DNA from: Mucilaginibacter pedocola
Lineage (GTDB): Bacteria > Bacteroidota > Bacteroidia > Sphingobacteriales > Sphingobacteriaceae
Direction of reading: 5' to 3'
DNA: 64,000 nucleotides
Assembly: GCF_002013915.1 (NCBI RefSeq)
Contig: NZ_MBTF01000001.1
Span: 372,001-436,000, forward strand
Notes under the pieces: generated by a model
What the model saw: only the letters and a program-made list of their open reading frames with translations
What the model was told of the DNA's origin: nothing
The model's database searches: none
Translations under genes and position numbers: made by a program
Shown: positions 52,078-60,116 of the stretch, one piece after another
Layout: each line of letters starts with the position of its first letter
Position numbering within the stretch: the first letter of the stretch is position 1

Positions 52078-52566
52078 ATGGAATCCAATCAAAATAAATT
52101 AACTCATATAGACGGTAACGGCAAAGCCACCATGGTAGATGTATCTGCCAAGCAGCCAACACACCGTACGGCTACTGCCCAAAGTATTGTGGTATTACCG
52201 CATGAGGTGCTTGCCTATTTGGTAGATGGCGAACTGCAAACCAAAAAAGGCGCGGTGTTTCAAACAGCTATTATTGCCGGTATTATGGCCGCCAAAAAAA
52301 CAGGGGAACTGATACCGCTTTGCCACCCCATAGGTATGGATAACTGCCAGGTAAATATCGGACTAAATGAAAATAATGAAGTATTGGTAGAATGCACAGC
52401 CAGCATAACCGCCAAAACCGGCGTAGAAATGGAGGCACTGGTTGGTGCCTCTATGGCGGCATTAACCGTGTACGATATGTGCAAGGCCATGAGCCACGAT
52501 ATAGTAATTAAAGAGACAAAACTGATCTCGAAAACAGGAGGGAAGCGTGACTTCAAACGAGCATAA
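52078..52566 (+). CDS. moaC: cyclic pyranopterin monophosphate synthase MoaC
   Basis: A 162-residue enzyme acting with MoaA to make cPMP. The family segments are ATMVDVSAKQPTHRTATAQ, LIPLCHPIGMDN and GVEMEALVGASMAALTVYDMCKAM. The C-terminal 20 bases overlap the GTG start of the next gene. Its 5' leader carries the AATCGGTGnAATC repeat, an odd place for one inside an operon. Confidence 0.95.
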   Translation: MESNQNKLTHIDGNGKATMVDVSAKQPTHRTATAQSIVVLPHEVLAYLVDGELQTKKGAVFQTAIIAGIMAAKKTGELIPLCHPIGMDNCQVNIGLNENNEVLVECTASITAKTGVEMEALVGASMAALTVYDMCKAMSHDIVIKETKLISKTGGKRDFKRA

Positions 52567-53728
52567 AAAACATACCCATATGGTGCGGCCAATTGCGGGC
52601 AAATTCGGGCGTAACGAATGGGCTATTGTAGGCGGAACCTGTACTGCCATTAAATTACTTGCCGACAAAGTTATTGCCGCCCTGGCCATTGAATATAACT
52701 GTGCCTATGCCGATACCTCGCACAATGATGATATGATGAAGCCACCGGGCAGGCTTACATCCGGCGCGGCACTTGAGTATACCGACCAGATAAACTTTAG
52801 CCAGTTAAACTATAAAGCGCCCCTAACGCTATTTAAACAACGCGAGCTTTTTGCACAGGCAGATATAGTGTTAGTAAATGGCAACCATCAGCAAGCACAA
52901 GCCCAGGTGGTAATTGTGGATATCAATAAACGTTCTTCGTTAGAGCGCCGTGTGGGGCAACTCACCAATGTGCGGATGATCTTACTGGCCGATAATGTTA
53001 CCGAACCTTTCGATTTTCTGAAAAAGGCCGTACCCAACTGGCATAGCCTGCCCATTTTTAGGTTGAACGATGGCTTGCCTCATATCATCAATTTCTTCAG
53101 GCACGAGTTACTGCAAAATGAGCCACAACTAAACGGATTGGTGCTTGCGGGTGGCAAAAGTACCCGTATGGGCATTGATAAGGGCACGGTAAATTGGCGT
53201 GGTAAAGAGCAACGCTATTACATGGCCGACCTGCTGAAAGAGTTCTGTAAAGATGTTTTCATTTCTTGCCGGGATGTTGCACAGCAGGAAGAGATAGACC
53301 CGCAGTACAATACCCTAACGGATACTTTTACCGGGCTCGGCCCTTATGGCGGTATACTGTCTGCTTTCCGCCAAAACCCTAACGCTGCATGGCTGGTAAT
53401 TGCCTGCGACCTGCCCTTGGTTGACGAACAATTGCTGCATCACCTTACCGATCACCGCAGTGTAAAACACGTGGCCACGGCCTATCATAGCAAAGCAACG
53501 GATTTTCCGGAACCATTGATAACTATTTGGGAACCAAAAGCTTATCCTGTTATACTTCAATTTTTATCGCAAGGTTATTCTTGTCCGCGCAAGGTGCTCA
53601 TTAATTCGGATATCAGCTTACTGCAAGTGCCCAACGCCGAATCATTGAGTAACGTGAATACACCCGAAGAGATGGATAGGGTGAAGCGTATCATCCACCA
53701 TAAATTGGCACAAAGCGATGCATCCTGA
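52547..53728 (+). CDS. mobA: MobB-like / molybdenum cofactor guanylyltransferase fusion
   Basis: A 393-residue two-domain protein. Residues about 1-190 align by eye with MobB, including VRPIAGKFGRNEW, the would-be P-loop GGTCTAIKLLADKVI and ADIVLVNGNH. The Walker lysine and Gly pattern are lost. From about residue 198, LNGLVLAGGKSTRMGIDKG begins a MobA domain that adds GMP to molybdopterin. The GTG start has a strong AGGAGG site at 52537-52542; the ATG at 52580 is a less likely alternative. The stop overlaps the next gene by 11 bases. Confidence 0.85.
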   Translation: MTSNEHKKHTHMVRPIAGKFGRNEWAIVGGTCTAIKLLADKVIAALAIEYNCAYADTSHNDDMMKPPGRLTSGAALEYTDQINFSQLNYKAPLTLFKQRELFAQADIVLVNGNHQQAQAQVVIVDINKRSSLERRVGQLTNVRMILLADNVTEPFDFLKKAVPNWHSLPIFRLNDGLPHIINFFRHELLQNEPQLNGLVLAGGKSTRMGIDKGTVNWRGKEQRYYMADLLKEFCKDVFISCRDVAQQEEIDPQYNTLTDTFTGLGPYGGILSAFRQNPNAAWLVIACDLPLVDEQLLHHLTDHRSVKHVATAYHSKATDFPEPLITIWEPKAYPVILQFLSQGYSCPRKVLINSDISLLQVPNAESLSNVNTPEEMDRVKRIIHHKLAQSDAS

Positions 53729-54758
53729 CCTGCAACGATACGCCTGCCAGGTGGCGCTCCCCGGTTTTGGTGAAGCGGCCCAGAAACAGTTGAAAGATGC
53801 TCGTGTGCTCATCATTGGTGCAGGCGGCTTAGGCTGCCCGGCGGCACAATACCTTGCAGCGAGCGGCGTAGGCGTATTGGGCATTGCCGACTATGACACC
53901 GTATCGCTCAGTAATCTGCACCGCCAAATATTATACGACCCGGACGACGTCGGTAAAATGAAGGCGCTGATAGCTTCCGAGCGTTTGCTGCGTCAAAACC
54001 CCGAGATAGAATTAATACCTCATGTAGATAAAATTACTTCGGATAACGTAGTGCAAGTTATTGAGGATTATGACATTATAATTGACGGTACCGATAACTT
54101 TGAAACCCGTTATTTAGTTAATGATGCCTGCGTATTGGCAGGTAAGCCACTGGTTTACGGTGCTATTTACCAATACGAGGGGCAGGCGGCGGTTTTTAAC
54201 TTGCCCAATGCCGATGGTAGCCGTGGCCCCAACTACCGCGACCTGTATCCCCAAGTTGACGCCACGCAAATACCCAATTGCTCGGTAGGTGGGGTAATAC
54301 CTACGCTGGCGGGTATTATTGGTACTATAATGGCCAACGAGGTCATCAAGTACATTACTCAGACCGGCGAACTACTCAGCGGTAAGGTATTGGTGTTTGA
54401 TGCTCAAAGCCTGCAAAGCCGCGTCATCAGGATTGGTAATACATCTAAAACCAATATTACCACCCTGCAGCCCACGTTCGAAACTTCCACAATTACTCAA
54501 ACAGAGCTGCAACAATTATTAGAAAATAACGATGTGCAACTTATAGATGTACGCACCATACAAGAGCGTGACTTGCACGACATTGGCGGCGAGCACATCC
54601 CGTTAGATGAACTGGAGGAAAACATAGGAACATTAGATGCCGATAAAACCGTAGTGTTTTATTGCGCCACGGGCAAACGCAGCGGCGAAGCAGTTAAGCT
54701 GGCAAAAAAGCTTATGCCTGAAGTCAAAGCGTTTTCATTAGCAGGTGGTATCGGGTAG
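53718..54758 (+). CDS. moeB: MoeB/ThiF-family adenylyltransferase with rhodanese domain
   Basis: A 346-residue protein. The E1-like domain has GAGGLGC at 34-40, VSLSNLHRQILYD, IIDGTDNFETRYLVND and PNCSVGGVIPTLAG. From about residue 258 a rhodanese domain follows, with the active cysteine in FYCATGKRSGEA. This resembles MOCS3: it would adenylate and thiolate the small sulfur carrier MoaD. The zinc CxxC pairs of E. coli MoeB are missing (GPNYRDLYP in place of a Cys-containing segment). It ends LAGGIG, a few residues earlier than most rhodaneses. moaD and moaE are not in the window. Confidence 0.9.
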   Translation: MHPDLQRYACQVALPGFGEAAQKQLKDARVLIIGAGGLGCPAAQYLAASGVGVLGIADYDTVSLSNLHRQILYDPDDVGKMKALIASERLLRQNPEIELIPHVDKITSDNVVQVIEDYDIIIDGTDNFETRYLVNDACVLAGKPLVYGAIYQYEGQAAVFNLPNADGSRGPNYRDLYPQVDATQIPNCSVGGVIPTLAGIIGTIMANEVIKYITQTGELLSGKVLVFDAQSLQSRVIRIGNTSKTNITTLQPTFETSTITQTELQQLLENNDVQLIDVRTIQERDLHDIGGEHIPLDELEENIGTLDADKTVVFYCATGKRSGEAVKLAKKLMPEVKAFSLAGGIG

Positions 54759-54797
54759 CTTACCCTGCATATTTTCTTTTAATAAAAACCTCTCTGT

Positions 54798-56159
54798 TTA
54801 AGAACCTACGGGGCTAAACGTTAAAATAAATGCCGAACCTTTTCCTTCTGCCGATTGTACCTGGATGTTTCCCTTATGCAACAGCATGATCTGTTTACAC
54901 AAACTCAAACCAATACCGCTGCCGGTTTTGCGGGTACTGAAGAAGGGGATAAATATCTTATCAAGCAATTCGTGCGGCATACCAACGCCGTTATCCATCA
55001 CTTTTACGATGATCTTACTGCTTTGTACTTCGGCGGCGAGGGTTATTGTTGGTTCGGGACGGTCTTTTACGGCCTCTATGGCGTTTACCAGCAGGTTTAT
55101 CATCACCTGATCGAGCAGGTTGATGTCAGCCTCTATGGCCAGTGCGGGATCGCGCAGGATGATGTCCAGTTCGATGTTCTTTTTCTCCAATGTAGGGCGC
55201 ATCAGGCTGGCCAGATTCTCGAACATGTTGCGCACCAGTATTTTGTTCAGATCCAGGTGCGTAATTTTGTTGAGGCTGCGGTAACTTTCAGTAAACTTCA
55301 GCAGGCCTTCGCTCCGGCGTTTAATGGTATCAATACCCAGCTCAATATCCTCGAGGTCCGATGGGTCCAAGCCTTCGGTTATCTCCGGGCTTTGCAGGCG
55401 GTTCTTTAAGGTATCGGCTAATGAAGATATCGGCGCAACGGAGTTCATGATCTCGTGCGTCATTACATTCAACAGTTTCGACCATGCTTTCGATTCCGTT
55501 TCGTCCAGCGCCTCGCTCACGTTTTGGAAGGCCACCAATTTGTACAGCTTTTCGTCGCTGCGCATCAAACTTGCCGATACCAGCATTTTTACCTGCTGCT
55601 GGTTACGGGTTACGCTGAACACCTGCGCATCGCCGGGTTTTAGTTTGATGATGTTAGCGTATAGTTCCGGTTCGCGTTTCTCCAGCGAGTGGATGGTTTT
55701 CAGGTAGGGGACACCTATCAAATTTTTAAAAGCCTCGTTTATCCAGCCCGTTTCACCGGTTTCCTGTTCGTAGCTCATCAGGCCGGTATCAACCAATTCC
55801 AATATCTTTTGCAGGTAGTGGTATTGCGTTTCACGCTCGCGGCTAATGAGTTTAAAGGTGGAGTTGATCTCGTTAAAACCCTTACGCAGTGGCTTTAGTT
55901 CATTCGGTGCGCGGCGTACATCAAAGTGACGGCTAAAATCGCGGTAGTGAATAGATTCTACAAACTGGTTCACCTCATCCTGCGCCTTACGCTGAAAACG
56001 TATCAGATCCAATACCGAATAAACCACCATAGGTATGGTAATAACCCCGTAGATGTAGGCAGTACGACCGGCAACCACCACCATTGATGTAGCCGTAATA
56101 GCAATGAACAAGAAAACTATGCGCAGCAACAGCCGCCATTCGTAACGGTTAAATGTCAT
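54798..56159 (-). CDS. membrane sensor histidine kinase (NtrY-like)
   Basis: A 453-residue kinase with two N-terminal membrane helices at about 10-32 and 35-52, a helical linker, a PAS-like region about 110-215 (LELVDTGLMSYEQETGE), a HisKA domain with His235 (LLNVMTHEIMNSVAPISS) and a HATPase domain (NLLVNAIEAVKD, DNGVGMP, GSGIGLSLCKQI). Its ATG region overlaps the stop of the response regulator gene by 11 bases, so the pair is co-expressed. It is the obvious partner of the sigma-54 regulator, which faces the efflux operon. Confidence 0.93.
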   Translation of the reverse strand: MTFNRYEWRLLLRIVFLFIAITATSMVVVAGRTAYIYGVITIPMVVYSVLDLIRFQRKAQDEVNQFVESIHYRDFSRHFDVRRAPNELKPLRKGFNEINSTFKLISRERETQYHYLQKILELVDTGLMSYEQETGETGWINEAFKNLIGVPYLKTIHSLEKREPELYANIIKLKPGDAQVFSVTRNQQQVKMLVSASLMRSDEKLYKLVAFQNVSEALDETESKAWSKLLNVMTHEIMNSVAPISSLADTLKNRLQSPEITEGLDPSDLEDIELGIDTIKRRSEGLLKFTESYRSLNKITHLDLNKILVRNMFENLASLMRPTLEKKNIELDIILRDPALAIEADINLLDQVMINLLVNAIEAVKDRPEPTITLAAEVQSSKIIVKVMDNGVGMPHELLDKIFIPFFSTRKTGSGIGLSLCKQIMLLHKGNIQVQSAEGKGSAFILTFSPVGS

Positions 56160-57507
56160 ACTTGCTCAGTCTGCGGTAAAGGGCGGTGCGGGTTAGGCCA
56201 AGTTCCTTGGCGGCGCGGGTAATGTTGCCGTTATGTTTTTCTATTACACGCAAAATGGCGTTCTTTTCCATCGCGCTCAATGGGATGTTGCTATCGTCTT
56301 CGCTAACGGTTTCGCCGGGTGTTTCAAGTATCGAGAACAACAGGTCATCGGCAGTCAGGGTAGCATCGTCGGCCATAATAACCGCGCGTTCTATGGTATA
56401 CTGCAACTCGCGCACGTTACCCGGGAAGTGGTACGATTTCAGTTTGTTGAGGGCAGTATTATCAAAATCTACCGTTGGTTTCAGGTATTTAGTAGCATAC
56501 ATTTTTGCAAAATGGCGAGCCAGCAATACAATGTCCTCTGCGCGGCGGCGTAGGGGCGGCATGTTTATTTCAACGGTGTTTATACGGTAAATTAAGTCCT
56601 TACGAAATTTGTTCTCATTTGCCAATTCGGATAGCGGTACGTTGGTAGCGCATATCAGGCGGATGTTCACGTCAACAGGCTTGTTGGTACCTAAACGCGT
56701 TACCTGCCTGTTTTGCAATATGGTAAGCAGTTTAGCTTGCTGTTGTAGGCTAATGTTGCCTATCTCATCCAAAAACAAGGTGCCTCCCTCGGCTTCTTCA
56801 AAGCGGCCCATACGGTCTTCCCGGGCATCGGTAAAGGCACCCTTTTTATGACCGAACAGTTCGCTCTCGAAGAGGCTATCGGTAAGTGCGCCTACGTCTA
56901 CCTTAACAAAAGGCTTATTGGCACGCAGCGAACGCTCATGAATGGCCTTCGCCATCAGGTCTTTACCGGTACCGTTTTCACCCAATATCAAAATATTGGC
57001 ATCGGTAGGGGCTATTTTATTCACCTTATGGAAGATATCCTCCATTACTTCCGAATCGCCGAGGATAGATGTACCCGTACCGCTTTTAGCAGCGGGTTTG
57101 CTGCTCTTGGTGCCACCATCTTTTTTATCCAGCAGGTCTTTTATGGTTTCTATCAACTTTTCGTTATGCCATGGCTTCACTACAAAATCGTTAGCGCCTT
57201 CTTTCAACGAACGCACGGCGAGGTCGATATGGCCATAGGCAGTTATCATGATCACGCAAACATTAGGCTTCCATTCTTTTATTTTGCGCAGCCAGTATAT
57301 ACCCTCGTTACCGGTGTTTATTGCGCTGTTAAAGTTCATGTCCAACAGTACCAAGTCAACCTGGTGCTTCTGCAACAGCCAGTTCAGGTTCTCGGGGTTC
57401 TTTTCGGTAATAATTTCCTGAGTTTCTGTTTTAAGCAATAACTTAACGGCCGTAAGTACATCCGGGTCGTCGTCAACAATTAAAACGGTCGCTTTTTTCA
57501 GTATCAT
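56149..57507 (-). CDS. sigma-54-dependent response regulator (NtrX/AtoC-like)
   Basis: A 452-residue regulator: receiver with D12-D14 acidic cluster and phosphoacceptor D56; AAA+ domain with Walker A GENGTGKD and a sigma-54 contact loop that reads GAFTDA in place of GAFTGA; Fis-type HTH at the C-terminus (NITRAAKELGLTRTALYRRL). The Thr that matters for sigma-54 contact is retained. It is transcribed divergently from the HlyD-like gene, which is the likely target promoter region, and is followed by its kinase. Confidence 0.95.
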   Translation of the reverse strand: MILKKATVLIVDDDPDVLTAVKLLLKTETQEIITEKNPENLNWLLQKHQVDLVLLDMNFNSAINTGNEGIYWLRKIKEWKPNVCVIMITAYGHIDLAVRSLKEGANDFVVKPWHNEKLIETIKDLLDKKDGGTKSSKPAAKSGTGTSILGDSEVMEDIFHKVNKIAPTDANILILGENGTGKDLMAKAIHERSLRANKPFVKVDVGALTDSLFESELFGHKKGAFTDAREDRMGRFEEAEGGTLFLDEIGNISLQQQAKLLTILQNRQVTRLGTNKPVDVNIRLICATNVPLSELANENKFRKDLIYRINTVEINMPPLRRRAEDIVLLARHFAKMYATKYLKPTVDFDNTALNKLKSYHFPGNVRELQYTIERAVIMADDATLTADDLLFSILETPGETVSEDDSNIPLSAMEKNAILRVIEKHNGNITRAAKELGLTRTALYRRLSKYDI

Positions 57508-57820
57508 ATTGTGGTTTGGTAGTTCAATGGTTCATTAGTTCATTGGTACAAGTGTACGCAGAAAACAACCATGCAATTTAGTATTTGCACGCTAAATATC
57601 ATACCATTAATATAGTAAAAGGTATAGTATTGATAATCAGTTATGAACCATAAACTATCATTTGCGTACACCAAAAAGCTATTGTATCAATACCGAACAC
57701 ATGCTGTAACAATAGCGTACGGTGTTTTTTAGTTAAATAGCTTTAATGTGCTGTAAAACAGTGTTTTAATTTATGGCATGTGTTTTTGTATCTATCAACC
57801 AAATATTAAGAAATACACAA
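57508..57820. promoter_or_regulatory. divergent control region between the response regulator and efflux operon
   Basis: This 313-bp gap holds no gene. GTGTACGC (57552-57559), GCGTACAC (57664-57671) and GCGTACGG (57715-57722) form half-sites in both orientations. GCTATTGT (57678-57685) and ACAATAGC (57709-57716) form a dyad. TGCAA/TTGCA half-sites lie near 57572-57589. TGGCATG followed by TTTGTA near 57774-57790 resembles a -24/-12 promoter but is one base too long between elements. A direct TTCATTAG/TTCATTGG repeat lies at 57531-57546. Confidence 0.5.
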
Positions 57821-59083
57821 GTGGACAGAGTTATACAAAAAAAGACGTGGGGTACCAAAAGGTTGTTAACCATAAGCGGTATTACAGCAGCAGTTTTATT
57901 TGGCGGTTGGATGATCATCAGCACCGCATCGAGCAAAAGCAAACTAAACGTAGATACCGAACGCATAACCATTAGCGAGATAAAAAAGGGTCCGTTCCAG
58001 GAGTTTATCCCGGTTAATGGTGTGGTAATGCCATATACTACTATTTACCTGGATGCTGTAGAAGGCGGCCGTGTTGAAGAGAAATATGAGGAAGACGGTG
58101 CCAACCTAAAAAAAGGCGACCCGATCATCAAACTCGCCAATACAGATCTTGAGCTGAACCTTGCTAACCAGGAAACTGCGGTGTACGCAGCGCAAACGCA
58201 AATGCAGATATCGCACAACAGCGCTCAGCAAAACACCATTACTAAGCTAAACCAAATGGCCGAAGTTGATAATGCTTACAAAGAGGCAGAGCGTGTTTAC
58301 ATACTTGATAAGAAACTGTTAGACCAAAAAGCTATAGGCTTGCAGGAATTTAAAGCAGCGGAAAATGCATACAACTACCAGGTAAGGCGCAAAAAGCTTA
58401 CTACCCAAATATTAAAACAGGATACCGCGCTAATTCGGCAGGAAGACCTTCAGGCACGTGAGCAATACGCACACATGAAAAGCACCCTGGAACTAATGCG
58501 CAAAAAAGTGGCCGACCTAACTGTACGTGCACCTATAGATGGGCAATTAACATCGATGGATGCCGAAGTCGGCCAGAACAAAAACAAAGGCGAACACCTC
58601 GGCCAAATAGATGCGCAAAGCGGCTTTAAAGTACGTGTAGATATTGAGGAGCACTATTTATCGCGCATATTTACAGGTTTGATGGGAGATTTCTCCTTCG
58701 CAGGCAAGACCTATAAACTGGTTATTAAAAAGGTGTTTACTTCGATAGAGAAAACAGGCCGTTTCCAGGTAGATATGCAGTTTGTTGGCGAAGTGCCAAA
58801 AGGCATACGTAAAGGCCAAACTTTACAAATACGCCTGGCCCTTAGCGACGAAACAACCGCAACGCTTGTACCTAAAGGTGGTTTTTACCAGCAAACCGGC
58901 GGTAACTGGATATTTAAAGTAGCCGACGATGGCAAAACGGCTTACAAAGTTGATATACAAATTGGCCGCCAAAACCCTGATTACTATGAAGTATTGCAAG
59001 GCCTGAAACCGGGCGACAAAGTAGTAACATCGAGCTACGAGAACTATACCGATATACAGGAACTGGTGCTGAAGAAACCTTAA
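57821..59083 (+). CDS. efflux periplasmic adaptor (HlyD/MacA-like)
   Basis: A 421-residue protein from the GTG at 57821; the ATG at 57773 would add 16 residues unlike the family. A membrane helix at about 12-32 is followed by a beta-barrel/lipoyl start (LDAVEGGRVEEKYEEDGANL), a long coiled-coil hairpin of about residues 95-210, the closing lipoyl strand (TVRAPIDGQLTSMDAEVGQN) and the membrane-proximal domain. It joins an inner-membrane ABC exporter to an outer-membrane channel. The first gene of the export operon. Confidence 0.9.
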   Translation: MDRVIQKKTWGTKRLLTISGITAAVLFGGWMIISTASSKSKLNVDTERITISEIKKGPFQEFIPVNGVVMPYTTIYLDAVEGGRVEEKYEEDGANLKKGDPIIKLANTDLELNLANQETAVYAAQTQMQISHNSAQQNTITKLNQMAEVDNAYKEAERVYILDKKLLDQKAIGLQEFKAAENAYNYQVRRKKLTTQILKQDTALIRQEDLQAREQYAHMKSTLELMRKKVADLTVRAPIDGQLTSMDAEVGQNKNKGEHLGQIDAQSGFKVRVDIEEHYLSRIFTGLMGDFSFAGKTYKLVIKKVFTSIEKTGRFQVDMQFVGEVPKGIRKGQTLQIRLALSDETTATLVPKGGFYQQTGGNWIFKVADDGKTAYKVDIQIGRQNPDYYEVLQGLKPGDKVVTSSYENYTDIQELVLKKP

Positions 59084-59215
59084 GCCCCACCCGGCCTCTC
59101 CTGAAGGGGAGGAGAAAAAATAAAAGAAGAAATAACTAATTTAAAATATAACGAATCACAATTAAATCAAAACAGCCCTTCCGCTTTAACCGGCGGGAGG
59201 GTTTAAGGAGGCACA

Positions 59216-59893
59216 ATGATAAAGATTACAAACCTTGAGAAATTTTACCGCACAGAAGAGGTAGAAACTATTGCATTGAACAAATTATCTATGGAGGTGA
59301 ACACCGGCGAATTTGTGGCTATTATGGGCCCATCGGGTTGCGGTAAATCAACCTTGCTGAACATTTTGGGTATGCTTGACGACCCGGATGCAGGCAGCTA
59401 TGTGTTCAACGGCACCGAGATTGCGCATTTTAACGAGCGCAAACGCGCCGACCTGCGTAAACACAACATTGGCTTTGTATTCCAGAGCTTTAACCTGATA
59501 GATGAGCTTACCGTTTTCGAAAACGTGGAGCTGCCATTAATATACACCGGCGTAAGCAGTGCCGACCGTGTAAAACGTGTAGAGGAAGTGCTTGATAAAA
59601 TGCAAATTATGCACCGCCGTAACCACTACCCGCAACAACTATCGGGTGGCCAGCAACAACGTGTGGCCATTGCCCGCGCGGTTGTTAACAAACCAAAATT
59701 AATTTTAGCGGATGAGCCTACCGGTAACCTGGACAGCAGCAACGGTAACGAAGTAATGGAACTGCTTACCGACCTGAACGAACAGGGTACTACCATCATC
59801 ATGGTGACGCACTCGGAGCACGATGCCCGTTACAGCCACCGCATTATCCGCCTGCTGGATGGCCAAACCGTAATGGAAAACATTATGGTATAA
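59216..59893 (+). CDS. ABC transporter ATP-binding protein (MacB/LolD type)
   Basis: A 225-residue ATPase. Walker A is GPSGCGKST at 38-46, the signature is [14 protein letters not shown], Walker B is [12 protein letters not shown] and the H-loop follows in [11 protein letters not shown]. It has an unusually strong ribosome site AAGGAGG at 59205-59211, and a CCCTTCCGC-type stem precedes it. It powers the FtsX-like permeases encoded downstream. A gap of 132 bases separates it from the adaptor gene. Confidence 0.96.
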   Translation: MIKITNLEKFYRTEEVETIALNKLSMEVNTGEFVAIMGPSGCGKSTLLNILGMLDDPDAGSYVFNGTEIAHFNERKRADLRKHNIGFVFQSFNLIDELTVFENVELPLIYTGVSSADRVKRVEEVLDKMQIMHRRNHYPQQLSGGQQQRVAIARAVVNKPKLILADEPTGNLDSSNGNEVMELLTDLNEQGTTIIMVTHSEHDARYSHRIIRLLDGQTVMENIMV

Positions 59894-59947
59894 GCCACTG
59901 AGCTATAGCCTTCTTTTGATCAGTTTATAAGTTTAAGTGTGCCTCCG

Positions 59948-59986
59948 GCATCACCCACCGCCAGTGCGAAATGGCGGTGGGGATGC
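59948..59986 (+). other. strong intercistronic hairpin
   Basis: GCATCACCCACCGCCA (59948-59963) pairs with TGGCGGTGGGGATGC (59972-59986), 15 pairs with one bulge, around an eight-base loop. No T tract follows, so it is more likely an mRNA-processing or stability element between the ATPase and permease genes than a full terminator. Confidence 0.7.
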
Positions 59987-60048
59987 TTGAGTATTGACTA
60001 AATTTTTGGTGTGTGGTGAGCAGTGAATGGTGAGTAGTTTGAAAAAAT

Positions 60049-60106
60049 AATCGGTGGAATCGGTGCTAAAAATCGGTGAAATTACAAAAAATCTATCGGT
60101 GTAATC
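60049..60106 (+). repeat. AATCGGTGnAATC words before permease 1
   Basis: Three copies lie at 60049-60061 (n = G), 60071-60083 (ending AATT) and 60094-60106 (TATCGGTGTAATC), ending ten bases before the ATG. The tail CTAAATTATC joins the last copy to the start codon and is nearly the same as that before permease 2. Confidence 0.85.
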
Positions 60107-60116
60107 CTAAATTATC

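Noticed and set aside
57774..57790. Sigma-54 (-24/-12) promoter upstream of the efflux adaptor
   Set aside because: TGGCATG is followed by TTTGTA one base farther than the strict spacing allows, and the -12 GC is missing. It is recorded as a near match only.
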